A stretch of DNA of 64,000 nucleotides from Diplonema papillatum. Taxonomy: Eukaryota; Euglenozoa; Diplonemea; Diplonemida; Diplonemidae. The DNA lies in NCBI GenBank assembly GCA_030068145.1, contig JAPJBO010000264.1, positions 62,001-126,000 on the forward strand, read 5' to 3'. The notes below the pieces were generated by a model. The model made no database searches. It was not told the origin of the DNA and was given only the letters and a program-made list of their open reading frames with translations. Positions 33,222 through 43,502 of this stretch are shown here, piece after piece. Both the position numbers and the translations under genes were made by a program. Within the stretch, counting starts at the first letter, position 1, and each line of letters begins with the position of its first letter.

Positions 33222-33353
33222 TCGGCCAACCCGAATTTCTTCTACTTCGTGAACCTCGCTTGGGGGGTCATCCTTGGCGCAACTGCGTTGGAAGTCGGGG
33301 CGTCACACGCTCTCATGGTGCGCAGTCGATCCGAGAAGTCGAAGAAAGACTAG
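33222..33353 (+). CDS. PIGU: PIG-U, terminal exon (43 residues)
   Basis: Begins after the acceptor CACACACAG and reads S-A-N-P-N-F-F-Y-F-V-N-L-A-W-G, matching the conserved PIG-U C-terminal S-A-N-x-N-F-F-Y block, then a last hydrophobic segment and a basic tail ending at TAG 33351-33353. The phase (0) fits exon 1 exactly. The family motif plus matching phase make this exon secure although it is very short. Confidence 0.87.
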   Translation, partial: SANPNFFYFVNLAWGVILGATALEVGASHALMVRSRSEKSKKD

Positions 33354-34184
33354 CCCGGGTCACCGGAGTGATCACAGCTTAATCTACGCTTGGAACGATA
33401 CAATCTCTGGTATCGGGGGAATCCCTGATTCTTGTTTTGGTGGTTGATCAGAATTCCTTACCTGAAAATGACACAGAATAAATACAAGTGGGAAAACGAT
33501 CAACCGGCACGCACAACCAAAACCTTCTTGCTTCGGTCGCCTGCGACGCTCTTGCCCCGGAGCAAGCTTCCCAAGCGAACCCTGCTCACCCGCCAACAGA
33601 AACGGGATGCGGTGTCGGCTCTCGCCACGTTTTCCCCAGAGCGAAAATATGCCTAAACTCGAACGCTGGCAGCGTATTTGGACATTCTGTTTTGTAAATT
33701 TGTTGCATTAGTGCGTGTGGGCCTTTGAAGCGTGGATGATGCCTCTCGCGCTGCTCCCCTTGAGGTTCCTGGCTCATGCCAAAGCGCCGCCGCCCGGGTT
33801 AAGGGGTTGCGGCATCAGGCGTGGGCCAGGGCCAGGGAGGCTGTTCGGAGGGGTCACCACCCACCGTTCGCGCAATATTGTTGCATTAGTGTGGTTGTCA
33901 GGCCTTCGACTACCCTGAGCAACGCACTATGCACACTACGTGTCTACGTTACAGCAGATGGAACGCGGTTGTTCCGCCGCCGCGGGGAGTGGTGCCGTTG
34001 TGCCCGGAGCCATCGTTGGATGCCTCCTCGCTCGTTCCTTCGCGTTTGCGTCGGTTCGCGCGCCGGGTGGACGCAGCCGGGGGTGTTGGCCCGGAGTTGG
34101 GAGGAGATTACGTACGATCGTGTCCACCCACTCAACTGCCTACACACAAAACATTGCGTACATCGTGCCTTCTTGTACTGACGG
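33354..34184. other. Downstream of PIG-U: dispersed repeats, no gene
   Basis: 33430-33520 belongs to the AACCGGCACGCACAA repeat. 33697-33920 is bounded by two copies of TTGTTGCATTAGTG and its right part matches 9850-9905 reversed. 33950-34130 is GC-rich without a recognisable protein in any frame. Confidence 0.45.
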
Positions 34185-34374
34185 TATCGTCAGCGAAGGG
34201 GAAGTGTCGGCGCGCTGGCCTGACGTGGTTAAACGCTCAGGCTCATGTCAGACACAGCGATCTTCTCCTGCCCGCCTTGAAACACGGACCAAGGAGTCTA
34301 TGACGTTTGCGAGGGTGCGAGGCTTAGGGTGTCAAACCCACAAGCCGCACTGAAAGGGAGATGTGCCAATCCTT
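34185..34374 (+). rRNA. LSU rRNA domain II fragment
   Basis: Runs from GTGTCGGCGCGCTGGCC through TTGAAACACGGACCAAGG to GATGTGCCAATCC. It contains the uninterrupted target of the MITE seen at 7899-8069. Confidence 0.75.
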
Positions 34375-34689
34375 ACCTTCTGAACTGGAACGCGCCTCTC
34401 ATGTCTTGGCCAGCCTCCATTCATGACGCAAGGAACAGTTGACTAGAACTCTTTTGGGTTTGTGCTAACCACGCTTGTGGGAGTCGGGGAACCCAACGCA
34501 ACCTAAAGCAGGACCGACCTCCCTTTCGCGAGATGAAAGCGAAAAGAATATGTTTCCCCCCGTTTGTTGTTTCTCGTCTTGCAGATGCGTCGAAGCAAGC
34601 TTGGAGTGGGGCGTGCCCGCGGGAGTACCGCGCGCAGCAGATGGTAAACAACGGGAGATTTTCCTGTGCCCTCGTGGCTGTTAGTAGCA

Positions 34690-35245
34690 TACCGTACACC
34701 GTGCACTGCACCCGTAGGACTACGCTGCTTGTGGATGCATCCACGTATGCTGTGTAGTGGCTGCTGTGCTTACCACATACCATCCAACAGCCCGTAGAGG
34801 ATACTACTAGTGGTAGTGGATGCATCCACGTATGTTGTGTAGTGGCTGCTGTGCATACCACATACCATCCTACCGCCCGTAGAGGATACCTACTAGTGCT
34901 AATGGAAGCATCCACGTATGATGTGTAGTGGCTGCTGATGTGTAGTGGCTGCTGCGCATACCACATACCATCCTACCGCCCGTAGAGGATACTACCAGTG
35001 CTAGTGGAAGCATCCACGTATGTTGTGTAGTGGCTGCTGTGCATACCACATACCATCCTACCGCCCGTAGAAGATACTACTAGTGCTAGTGGATGCATCC
35101 ACGTATGCTGTGTAGTGGCTGCTGTGCACACCACATACCATCCTACCGCCCGTAGAGGATACTACTAGTGCTAGTGGATGCATCCACGTATGCTGTGTAG
35201 TGGCTGCTGTGCATACCACATACCATCCTACAGCCCGTAGAGCCG
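34690..35245. repeat. Minisatellite, ~85-100 bp unit, six copies
   Basis: Each unit carries GCATCCACGTATG, TGTGTAGTGGCTGCTG, CATACCACATACCATCC and CCCGTAGAGGATAC. Units near 34735, 34820, 34908, 35010, 35092 and 35178. Non-coding. Confidence 0.75.
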
Positions 35246-35398
35246 TCCGACAAGCAAGAGGGAGTGTTGACAAGCAGGACCAAAATGTTGGTACTCGGCA
35301 TAAAAATACACCGCACAGTGGGGCTGCTGTCTGACGCGCGTGTGTCATTGGTTAAGGGGGGGTTTGGTCAAGGGGGAGGGGGAAGGAGAGGAGCGAGG

Positions 35399-35536
35399 AT
35401 GGCGTATCAAAGAGCCGCGGTGCGATCGCTCGCCGAGCTGACCGGCGTCGGGGGCGCCCAGCAGTGCCACGGCAGCATCGCGCGCGATGAACAAGTGGCA
35501 ACATTCGAAGAGATCCGGAAGAAGTTCGCCGCTTGA
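35399..35536 (+). pseudogene. 5' echo 1 of the 38-kb gene
   Basis: Copies the first ~45 codons of the gene at 37942 (starting M-A-Y-Q-R-A-A-V), then stops at TGA right after F-A-A. One indel near G-S-I-A-R shifts and restores the frame. It is followed by a reversed LSU 3' end. The unit from here to ~37.2 kb recurs with an exact 1815-bp offset. Confidence 0.65.
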
Positions 35537-35770
35537 TGTGGGCCGCCTTGCCGGTGCTTCCTTCCGAACCAACACTCTAAAACCCCGAATTTATTTCTCA
35601 AAAAAAAACAATTTTTGGTGCCAACTCCCCAAAATGGTCAACATCAGTCACACAGACAAAAGGGCGCGCGACTTTTCTGCATTCTCAGGAGGCCCTGCTT
35701 CTCAACACCCCGGACGATTGCTGTTTTCCGGCGTTCACTTGCAGAGTCAGCAGGATTCGTTCCGTGGCTT

Positions 35771-36047
35771 CCTCCGTGCGTTACGCCCGCCGGTCCATTC
35801 GGACTCGTATAGACCCGGTTGGAGACACGGGATCTGGATGTGAATTTGGAAGTTGCCGTTCGCCGAAGCTAGTCGTGGCCCGATAAATCCGATGTGCCCT
35901 GAGTAACTCACGCATTCCTCTAGACTGGGTTCTGGCTTAGAGGCGTTCAGCCATAATCCATCCAGTGGTAGCATCACGGCACTGTCCGATCGAACAACCG
36001 TAGATACCAGGGACTAGAAACGGGAGTTCCTCTCGTACTGCGGCTCA
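35771..36047 (-). rRNA. LSU rRNA 3' end including sarcin-ricin loop, reversed
   Basis: On the minus strand: AGTACGAGAGGAAC (sarcin-ricin loop), then GGATTATGGCTGAACGCC and TCTAAGCCAGAACCC, the conserved LSU 3' segment, to the probable 3' terminus. Repeated at 37586-37862. Confidence 0.8.
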
Positions 36048-36124
36048 AGTATAAGAATACAGCACACAGCGTGGCTGTTGTCTGACACGTGTGTCATTGG
36101 TTAAGGGGGGAGGGGGAAACGGAG

Positions 36125-36255
36125 GATGGCGCGTCAAAGAGCCGCGGTGCGATCGCTCGCCGAGCTGACCGGCGTCGTGGGCGCCCAGCAGTGCCACGGC
36201 AGCATCGCGCGCGCGATGAACGAGTGGCAACATTCGAAGAGGTTCGCCGCTTGAT
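36125..36255 (+). pseudogene. 5' echo 2 of the 38-kb gene
   Basis: Same start region as 35399-35536 with M-A-R-Q replacing M-A-Y-Q and a shortened end, running into the 44-bp minisatellite. Confidence 0.6.
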
Positions 36256-36261
36256 GTGTGT

Positions 36262-36905
36262 GTGCCGACTTATCTGGAGGGACCGGCCTTTAGAAGCCTT
36301 GATGTGAGCCAACTTTTTTAGAGGGACTGGCCTTTAGAAGCCTTGATGTGGACCAGCTTTTCTGGAGGGACCGGCCTTTAGAAGCCTTGATGTGAGCCAA
36401 CTTTTTTAGAGGGACTGGCCTTTAGAAGCCTTGATGTGGACCAGCTTTTCTGGAGGGACTGGCCTTTAGAAGCCTTGATGTGAGCCAACTTTTTTAGAGG
36501 GACTGGCCTTTAGAAGCCTTGATGTGGACCAGCTTTTCTGGAGGGACCGGCCTTTAGAAGCCTTGATGTGAGCCAACTTTTTTAGAGGGACTGGCCTTTA
36601 GAAGCCTTGATGTGGACCAGCTTTTCTGGAGGGACCGGCCTTTAGAAGCCTTGATGTGAGCCAACTTTTTTAGAGGGACTGGCCTTTAGAAGCCTTGATG
36701 TGGACCAAATATTCTGGAAGGACTGGCCTTTAGAAGCCTTGATGTGAGCCAACTTTTTTCGAGGGACTGGCCTTTAGAAGACTTGATGTGAGCCAACTAT
36801 CCTGGAGGGACTGGCCTTTAGAAGCCTTGATGTGAGCCAACTATTCTGGAGGGACTGGCCTTTAGAAGACCTGATGTGGACCAGCTTTTCTGGAGGGACT
36901 GGCCT
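36262..36905. repeat. 44-bp minisatellite with alternating unit types
   Basis: About 14-15 units sharing GGCCTTTAGAAGCCTTGATG. Type A has GAGCCAACTTTTTTAGAGGG and type B GGACCAGCTTTTCTGGAGGG; they alternate A-B over most of the array, an 88-bp higher-order period. The array grows out of the sequence that follows the echo stop (CTTGATGTG). Confidence 0.8.
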
Positions 36906-37213
36906 TGCCGGCGCTTCCTTCCGAACCAACACTCTAAAAACCCGAATTTATTTCTCAAAAAACAATTTCTGGTGCCAACTCCCCAAAATAGTCAAGTCAC
37001 ACAGACAAAAGGGCGCGCGACTTTTCTGCATTCTCAGGAGGCCCTGCTTCTCAACACCCCGGACGATTGCTGTTTTCCGGCGTTCACTTGCAGAGTCAGC
37101 AGGATTCGTTCCGTGGCTTCCCCTCGGCGGCTCAAGTAGAAGAATACAACACACAGCGTGGCTGTTGTCTGACACACGTGTGTCATTGGTTGAGGGGGGA
37201 GGGGGAAACGAGG

Positions 37214-37351
37214 ATGGCGTATCAAAGAGCCGCGGTGCGATCGCTCGCCGAGCTGACCGGCGTCGGGGGCGCCCAGCAGTGCCACGGCAGCATCGCGCGC
37301 GATGAACAAGTGGCAACATTCGAAGAGATCCGGAAGAAGTTCGCCGCTTGA
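37214..37351 (+). pseudogene. 5' echo 3 of the 38-kb gene
   Basis: Exact-offset (1815 bp) counterpart of echo 1, with the same internal frame change and the same TGA. Confidence 0.65.
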
Positions 37352-37585
37352 TGTGGGCCGCCTTGCCGGTGCTTCCTTCCGAACCAACACTCTAAAACCC
37401 CGAATTTATTTCTCAAAAAAAAACAATTTTTGGTGCCAACTCCCCAAAATGGTCAACATCAGTCACACAGACAAAAGGGCGCGCGACTTTTCTGCATTCT
37501 CAGGAGGCCCTGCTTCTCAACACCCCGGACGATTGCTGTTTTCCGGCGTTCACTTGCAGAGTCAGCAGGATTCGTTCCGTGGCTT

Positions 37586-37862
37586 CCTCCGTGCGTTACG
37601 CCCGCCGGTCCATTCGGACTCGTATAGACCCGGTTGGAGACACGGGATCTGGATGTGAATTTGGAAGTTGCCGTTCGCCGAAGCTAGTCGTGGCCCGATA
37701 AATCCGATGTGCCCTGAGTACCTCACGCATTCCTCTAGACTGGGTTCTGGCTTAGAGGCGTTCAGCCATAATCCATCCAGTGGTAGCATCACGGCACTGT
37801 CCGATCGAACAACCGTAGATACCAGGGACTAGAAACGGGAGTTCCTCTCGTACTGCGGCTCA
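37586..37862 (-). rRNA. LSU rRNA 3' end, reversed, second copy
   Basis: Duplicate of 35771-36047 with few substitutions, part of the 1815-bp tandem unit. Confidence 0.8.
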
Positions 37863-37941
37863 AGTATAAGAATACAACACACAGCGTGGCTGTTGTCTGA
37901 CACACGTGTGTCATTGGTTGAGGGGGGAGGGGGAAACGAGG

Positions 37942-38460
37942 ATGGCGTATCAAAGAGCCGCGGTGCGGTCGCTCGCCGAGCTGACCGGCGTCGTCGGCGC
38001 CCAGCAGTGCCACGGCAGCATCGCGCGCGCGATGAACGAGGGCAACTTCGAAGAGATCCGGAAGAAGTTCGCCGCCGGCGTTTCCTTCAGCAGGCAGACT
38101 GAGGGCGGCCGACCCACGCGCGTCGCGGGGGCCCCCCGCGTGCTGGAGAGCATCATAGATGACCAGAAGAGGCTCGAGCAGCAAGGCGTGGTGCCTGTAT
38201 ACTCTTTCGCCGACGTGTACGCCGCCTCCGTGCAGAGCACGGAAGGCTCCGTCACGCTGCACTCGCAGCTGCTGACGTTCCACAGGCCGTCGGGTGGTCT
38301 GCAAGGCGGGCTGGTTGAATCAGCTTTCGTGGACGACCAGTTCCAACTGGACCCGCACACCTCGTCGTGGTTGCTGGCATCGCGCAGTGTCCGATACAAC
38401 CATGTGGATCCCAACCAAGGCGAAGCATCACGTGATCCGATGTTCTCAAAGACGGCTTGA
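37942..38460 (+). CDS. Unrecognised protein, 172 residues
   Basis: The longest and only undamaged member of four tandem copies. Start ATG 37942 (M-A-Y-Q-R-A-A-V-R-S-L-A-E-L-T-G), stop TGA 38458. Residues 1-95 have ordinary composition with a charged helix-like part (I-I-D-D-Q-K-R-L-E-Q-Q). The second half includes S-F-A-D-V-Y-A-A-S-V and H-S-Q-L-L-T-F-H-R-P-S-G-G. No family recognised. The true exon may end earlier at a donor: the part after R-P-S-G-G recurs in reversed copies at 18 kb, so the last ~50 residues may be repeat-derived read-through. GC content matches the other exons. Confidence 0.5.
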   Translation: MAYQRAAVRSLAELTGVVGAQQCHGSIARAMNEGNFEEIRKKFAAGVSFSRQTEGGRPTRVAGAPRVLESIIDDQKRLEQQGVVPVYSFADVYAASVQSTEGSVTLHSQLLTFHRPSGGLQGGLVESAFVDDQFQLDPHTSSWLLASRSVRYNHVDPNQGEASRDPMFSKTA

Positions 38461-38535
38461 ATCAGCCGTTAGCGTTTTGCCGGATACTGCGGTAAAAAAA
38501 GCTGCGTGTCACCAGATTGTGGATTCCAGCAGAGG

Positions 38536-38802
38536 CGAAGCTCCGCGTGAGCCTATGTGTACGCCGCCTCCGTGCAGAGCACGCAGGGTGCCGTCGCGCT
38601 GCACTCGCAGCTGCTGACGTTCCACAGGCCGTCGGGTGGTCTGCAAGGCGGGCTGGTTGAATCAGCTTTCGTGGACGACCAGTTTCAACCGGACCCGCAC
38701 ACCTCTTCGTGGTTGCTGGCATCGCGCAGTGTCCGATACAACCATGTGGATCCCAACCAAGGCGAACCATCACGTGAGCCGATGTTCTCGAAGACGGCTT
38801 GA
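38536..38802 (+). pseudogene. 3' echo 1 of the 38-kb gene
   Basis: Repeats 38214-38460 (from V-Y-A-A-S-V to K-T-A-stop) with few changes, directly downstream. A shorter third copy follows. Confidence 0.65.
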
Positions 38803-38914
38803 AGCAGCCGTAGCGATTTGCTCGATACTGCGGTAAAAAAAGCTGCGTCATTGGACTGTGGATTCCAGCCGAGGCGAACGGTCTCACACATCGCGTACGA
38901 AGAGATAACCGCGA

Positions 38915-38998
38915 CGCCTGCGAGCTGACGTTCCACAGGCCGTCGGGTGGTCTGCAAGCGGGCTGGTTGAATCAGCTTTCGTAGACGACCATCGCGCA
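38915..38998 (+). pseudogene. 3' echo 2 of the 38-kb gene
   Basis: Only the GAGCTGACGTTCCACAGG to CAGCTTTCGTAGACGACC part remains. 39.0-39.55 kb after it is GC-rich with open frames on both strands, none recognisable. Confidence 0.5.
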
Positions 38999-39547
38999 GG
39001 TGCGTGCCATCGGTAAACCCGCCTCGACGCAGCCCGGGTCTCGTGGTAGCAGTAGTAGTAGTTGTTGGAACTTGTTATGCAGCGACAATCTGTGACGATA
39101 GACTGCACAAGCCGCTGCAGACTGCCTCTTTGCACGCGTCGTGTCATGCTTCGGTCGCTTCTTGCCCCACGTACTGTTCGTCTCCGGTGCGCGCTTACTC
39201 CGCTGTGTCTGACGAGCCCGAGGAATCACCAGACGATTCGGCGCAGGTTGTCTCCGCGGCCGAAATCTCGACTCCTCTATATGTTCCTTGCCTTCGCCTG
39301 CTCGTCTTGCGGCTCCGCTTCGTTGGGTTCGCGGGCTGTGTGCGCTGCTGTGTGTACTATGATCGGGCGCGTGTGAGGACAAGCTGGTCGGCCGCGGGGC
39401 ACCACCGAACGGTGAACGTGCAATAGGGACGGACGGCGCCTGCTTCCAGCGGAAGCGCGGACGCGACGATGAGCAAGCAGGTGGAAGCGCCCGCAAGAAG
39501 CCGAAGCCGCAACAGCCGCCTCTGAGCGAGGATAATAGTAGGTCGCC

Positions 39548-39717
39548 ATGCCGGTTAATCACTGTCCCCTGGAACTGCAACGAATTGCCTGCCGCTGTTG
39601 TTCACGGCGAACTGCGGGGCACCACGGTCATCCCTATCCCAAAGAGCTGCATACATTTGCCTGGAGCTGCGTTCGACGGTCTATCACGGTATATCAAAAG
39701 GGGATGGACCGGCTTAA
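39548..39717. mobile_element. Diverged TGAGCCGGTCC-type MITE copy
   Basis: Order of blocks (ACTGCAACGAATTGCCTGCC, CGGTCTATCACGGT, GGGATGGACCGGCTTA) follows the reversed MITE of 7899-8069 and 45407-45586, but the left end is altered and no target duplication is clear. A truncated copy lies at 54405-54552. Confidence 0.4.
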
Positions 39718-40091
39718 TTCTGTCCTCAGACCAGCCGCCCGATCTTTGTTAACTTGGACGACGACGCCTGCCAGCAAGACGTCCAAGTCCAGCTGCTGGC
39801 AATATTCGCTGGTGGAAGGTGGGAGAAGCTCCCCACTGCGCGTTGAGTCCCGTCAGCCGGAAAGCGAACAGTGTCGCAAGCCGATCTCTCATATCACGAA
39901 TGTTTCCGTGCTGCGTGCAGTCGCGCCAGAGGGGGGGGGGGAATCGACATCAGCATTCGCGTTTGTTTTTGCTTTCTGACGAAATACAGCCAATAGACTG
40001 CGCACCGCCGGCGAAATCCGTTCATTCTCAGAAAACTGGCCGCTCTCGGAGCATTTGCCGGCAAAAAGGCTAGGGGGGCGGTCAAGCAATT

Positions 40092-40292
40092 GTGGCGCGA
40101 AGCAAACTGCATTGTAGTCGGCCGAAAGCCGTCTTAGCCAACTTGTACAATGCCCCCAAAGCTATTTTGCAGGCAAATGCGTAAATCAGCGATCTTCGTC
40201 TCTGCTAGTCGCTTAACGGCGGTAGATGGCCAGATCCTTTTCGTGTCGGAGATCTCTGATTGCATTGCAGTTTGCTTCACACCACAGTTGCC
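40092..40292. mobile_element. Possible MITE with GTGGCGCGAAGCAAACTGCA ends
   Basis: Left TGTGGCGCGAAGCAAACTGC against right (reversed) TGTGGTGTGAAGCAAACTGC, ~200 bp apart. A third related end follows near 40370-40400 after a duplicated block (AACGGCGGTARATGGCCAG). Target duplication not clear. Confidence 0.4.
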
Positions 40293-40913
40293 TGCGAAAA
40301 TGTTGGGGCCAAATGGATTCGCATAACGGCGGTAAATGGCCAGATCCTTTTCGTGTCGGAGATCTCTGACTGCATTGCAATTTGCCTCATGCCACCTTGG
40401 CTATCTGTCAACTCGAGAAATGTGTACATGACAAGTAAGAACCACACACACAAAGCTACCGGCTGCGGGAGCGGGAGAAGGCGCGGGTCCGAGAAAGAGC
40501 ACCCCTCGCGTTAGGTGGAGCTCGGGCTCTAAACAAGATCCTCTTCAAAAAGAAAGGGGGGGGGGGCCCAGAGATACAGTCACTACTGTCCTACGGCTAG
40601 CCAAAATAAAAGAAACACACTAAAACGTACAGAAAATGTGTACAGAAACGCAAGGTCTACCCAACTGACAGTGACTGCAACCGCTTTTACTCACTCTGCA
40701 GTACCCTACCCCGCCTTTGCGGTCAACCGGAGACTCAGGAATCAATTAGTCTAGAAGTACCGGCTTCTTGAAACTCGGAGCAGTCTAGAAAAAGAAGGAG
40801 AAACATTCACCATACAGGGACTGGAACGGAGTTCCCTCCTCCCCCATCTCCACCCATCCCCCGCCCTTCGCCCTGTCATTGGGTATTTGAGATCACACGA
40901 CGGCGTCCCGCAG

Positions 40914-41085
40914 AGGATCCCCGCCGAGGATGCGCGAGCGGCTCGCGCGCGCCTACGACGAAGCGTCCGACAAGCACCACGACGACGAGTGGAACCGGGA
41001 GGTAGACCGGCGGCGGGAGGACCGACTGCGGGTGCGCGAGCGGGAGCGCGAGAAGGCGCGGGTCCGCGAAAAAAAAGCACCCCTC
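40914..41085 (+). pseudogene. 5' echo of the RBM-like RE-rich exon, copy 1
   Basis: Begins after CCCGCAG exactly as the real exon, reads M-R-E-R-L-A-R-A-Y-D-E-A-S-D-K-H from 40930, and leaves homology after V-R-E-K, where an A-run replaces the exon. Confidence 0.65.
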
Positions 41086-41503
41086 GCTGTTGGTGAAGCT
41101 CGGGCTCTGAACCGGATCCTCGTCAAAAAGAAAGGGGGGGGGGGCCCAGAGATACAGTCACTACTGTCCTACGGCTAGCCAAAATAAAAGAAACACACTA
41201 AAACGTACAGAAAATGTGTACAGAAACGCAAGGTCTACCCAACTGACAGTGACTGCAACCGCTTTTACTCACTCTGCAGTACCCTACCCCGCCTTTGCGG
41301 TCAACCGGAGACTCAGGAATCAATTAGTCTAGAAGTACCGGCTTCTTGAAACTCGGAGCAGTCTAGAAAAAAAAAAGGAGAAACATTCACCATACAGGGA
41401 ACTTACAACACTGGAACGGAGTTCCCTCCTCCCCCATCCCCACCCATCCCCCGCCCTTCGCCCTGTCATTGGGTATTTGAGATCACACGACGGCGTCCCG
41501 CAG

Positions 41504-41675
41504 AGGATCCCCGCCGAGGATGCGCGAGCGGCTCGCGCGCGCCTACGACGAAGCGTCCGACAAGCACCACGACGACGAGTGGAACCGGGAGGTAGACCGG
41601 CGGCGGGAGGACCGACTGCGGGTGCGCGAGCGGGAGCGCGAGAAGGCGCGGGTCCGCGAAAAAAAAGCACCCCTC
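41504..41675 (+). pseudogene. 5' echo of the RBM-like RE-rich exon, copy 2
   Basis: Near-identical to copy 1, 590 bp downstream. Confidence 0.65.
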
Positions 41676-42093
41676 GCTGTTGGTGAAGCTCGGGCTCTGA
41701 ACCGGATCCTCGTCAAAAAGAAAGGGGGGGGGGGCCCAGAGATACAGTCACTACTGTCCTACGGCTAGCCAAAATAAAAGAAACACACTAAAACGTACAG
41801 AAAATGTGTACAGAAACGCAAGGTCTACCCAACTGACAGTGACTGCAACCGCTTTTACTCACTCTGCAGTACCCTACCCCGCCTTTGCGGTCAACCGGAG
41901 ACTCAGGAATCAATTAGTCTAGAAGTACCGGCTTCTTGAAACTCGGAGCAGTCTAAAAAAAAAAAAGGAGAAACATTCACCATACAGGGAACTTACAACA
42001 CTGGAACGGAGTTCCCTCCTCCCCCATCCCCACCCATCCCCCGCCCTTCGCCCTGGCATTGGGTATTTGAGGTCACACGACGGCGTCCCGCAG

Positions 42094-42262
42094 AGGATCC
42101 CTGCCGAGGATGCGCGAGCTGCTCGCGCGCGCCTACGACGAAGCGGCCGACAAGCACCGCGACGACGAGTGGAACCGGGAGGTAGACCGGCGGCGGGAGG
42201 ACCGGATGTGGGAGCGCGAGCGGGAGCGCGAGAAGGCGCGGGTCCGCGAAAAAAGCTTCTCT
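42094..42262 (+). pseudogene. 5' echo of the RBM-like RE-rich exon, copy 3
   Basis: Closer to the real exon (A-A-D-K-H-R-D-D-E-W) but still breaks off after R-V-R-E-K and runs to a stop. Confidence 0.65.
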
Positions 42263-42671
42263 CGCTACAGGTGGAGAGTCAGGCTCTGAACCAGATTGTC
42301 AAAAAGAGAGGGAAGCAGAAGCTAGTGCAAACGAGCTACGGTTCACTACAGTTCTACGGCTAGCCAAAGTAAAAGAAATGCACTAGAACGTACAGAAAAT
42401 GTGTGTATGACAGAAACGCAAGGTCTACCCAACTGACAGTGGCTGCAACCGCTTTTACTTACTCTGCAATACCCAATCCCGCCTTAGCGGTCGATCAGTC
42501 TCAAAATACCGGCTTCTTGAAAGTCGAAGCCCGGTCTAGAAAAACAGGAGAAACATTCACATACAGGGAACTTGCAACACTGGAACGGAGTTCCTCCTCC
42601 CCCATCTCCACCCATCCCCCGCCCTTCGCCCTGTCGTTGGGTATTTGAGATCACACGACGGCGTCCCGCAG

Positions 42672-43502
42672 AGGATCCCCGCCGAGGATGCGCGAGCGGC
42701 GCGAGCGGCTTGCGCGCGCCTACGACGAAGCGGCAGACAAGCACCGCGACGACGAGTGGAACCGGGAGGTGGACCGGCGGCGGGAGGACCGGCTGCGGGA
42801 GCGCGAACGGGAGCGCGAGAAGGCGCGGGTCCGCGAAAAGCACCGTGGAGGAGACGGCGAGCGCCAGCTCCGGGGCCCGGACGGCAGGGGCCCCAGCCGG
42901 GAGAGGGAGCGTGAACGGGAGCGAGAGAGGGAACGGGAGCGAGAAAGGGAACGGGAGCGAGAAAGAGACAGGGACCGAGAGAGGGAGAGGGATCTGGACA
43001 GGCGGGGTGCCCGTGGAGATGACGACAGGGAGAGGGAGAGGCGCGGTCCCCGGAGCGCCCGGGACTCCGACAGGCGCGACGGAAGGAGTTTTGAGCGGGA
43101 GCGCGAGCGGAGTTTCGACAGAGACCACGACGGCCGCCGAAGCTCAGGACCCGACCGAGGGCTGCGCGAGAGGGAGAGAGACCGGGACGGCCGCAGGGAC
43201 AGGGATCGGGATAGAGATAGAGATAGAGATAGAGACAGAGACGCTGACTACGTGCCTGAGTCCGATAGGGACAGACTCCGCCGGTCAGACAGGCATGGCG
43301 GGCGGGAGCGGACGATGAGCCCAGAAAAACGCGAGGTGCGGGGCCCCCGAAGCCGGGAGAGCATCAGAGACGCAGACAGAGACCCCCGGGACAAGGACAA
43401 CAACAGGGACCGAGCCGACAAGGACCGGTCGCCGAGCAAGGAAGGCCCCACCGACGAGGAGCGGATCCGCCAGCAGATCTTTGACGAGAACTCGGCCATT
43501 AT
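42672..43502 (+). CDS. RBM5/RBM10-like splicing factor, RE/RD-rich exon
   Basis: First of four exons that I join. The exon follows an acceptor-like CGTCCCGCAG; ATG 42688 is a possible start, otherwise the frame continues upstream. Residues 1-270 are almost entirely Arg/Glu/Asp: a helix-like opening (A-R-A-Y-D-E-A-A-D-K-H-R-D-D-E-W-N-R-E-V-D), then long R-E and R-D runs, then D-E-E-R-I-R-Q-Q-I-F-D-E-N-S-A-I. Such tails occur in spliceosome-associated proteins acting in the nucleus. The donor GTGTGC at 43503 leaves two bases of a codon, fitting the next exon. With all four exons the protein is 855 residues, similar to human RBM5/RBM10 (about 815-930). Family assignment is inferred from architecture and two RRMs, not from a search. 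Confidence 0.6.

Larger units (their letters stand above)
40462..42540. repeat. 590-bp tandem units carrying the 5' edge of an RE-rich exon
   Basis: Copies of an intron-plus-exon-start segment: a fragment ending near 40515, then exon starts at 40914, 41504 and 42094 (590-bp steps), before the full exon at 42672. Units one and two are almost identical. Each contains the acceptor CGTCCCGCAG, ~150 bp of exon, a GTCCGCGAAAAAAAAGC break, a G-run and a CCGGAGACTCAGGAATC block. Confidence 0.8.

Noticed and set aside
38972..39580. 202-codon minus-strand and 140-codon plus-strand frames
   Set aside because: Both are open across a GC-rich region with no recognisable motif and run into repeat copies; neither could be supported over the other.
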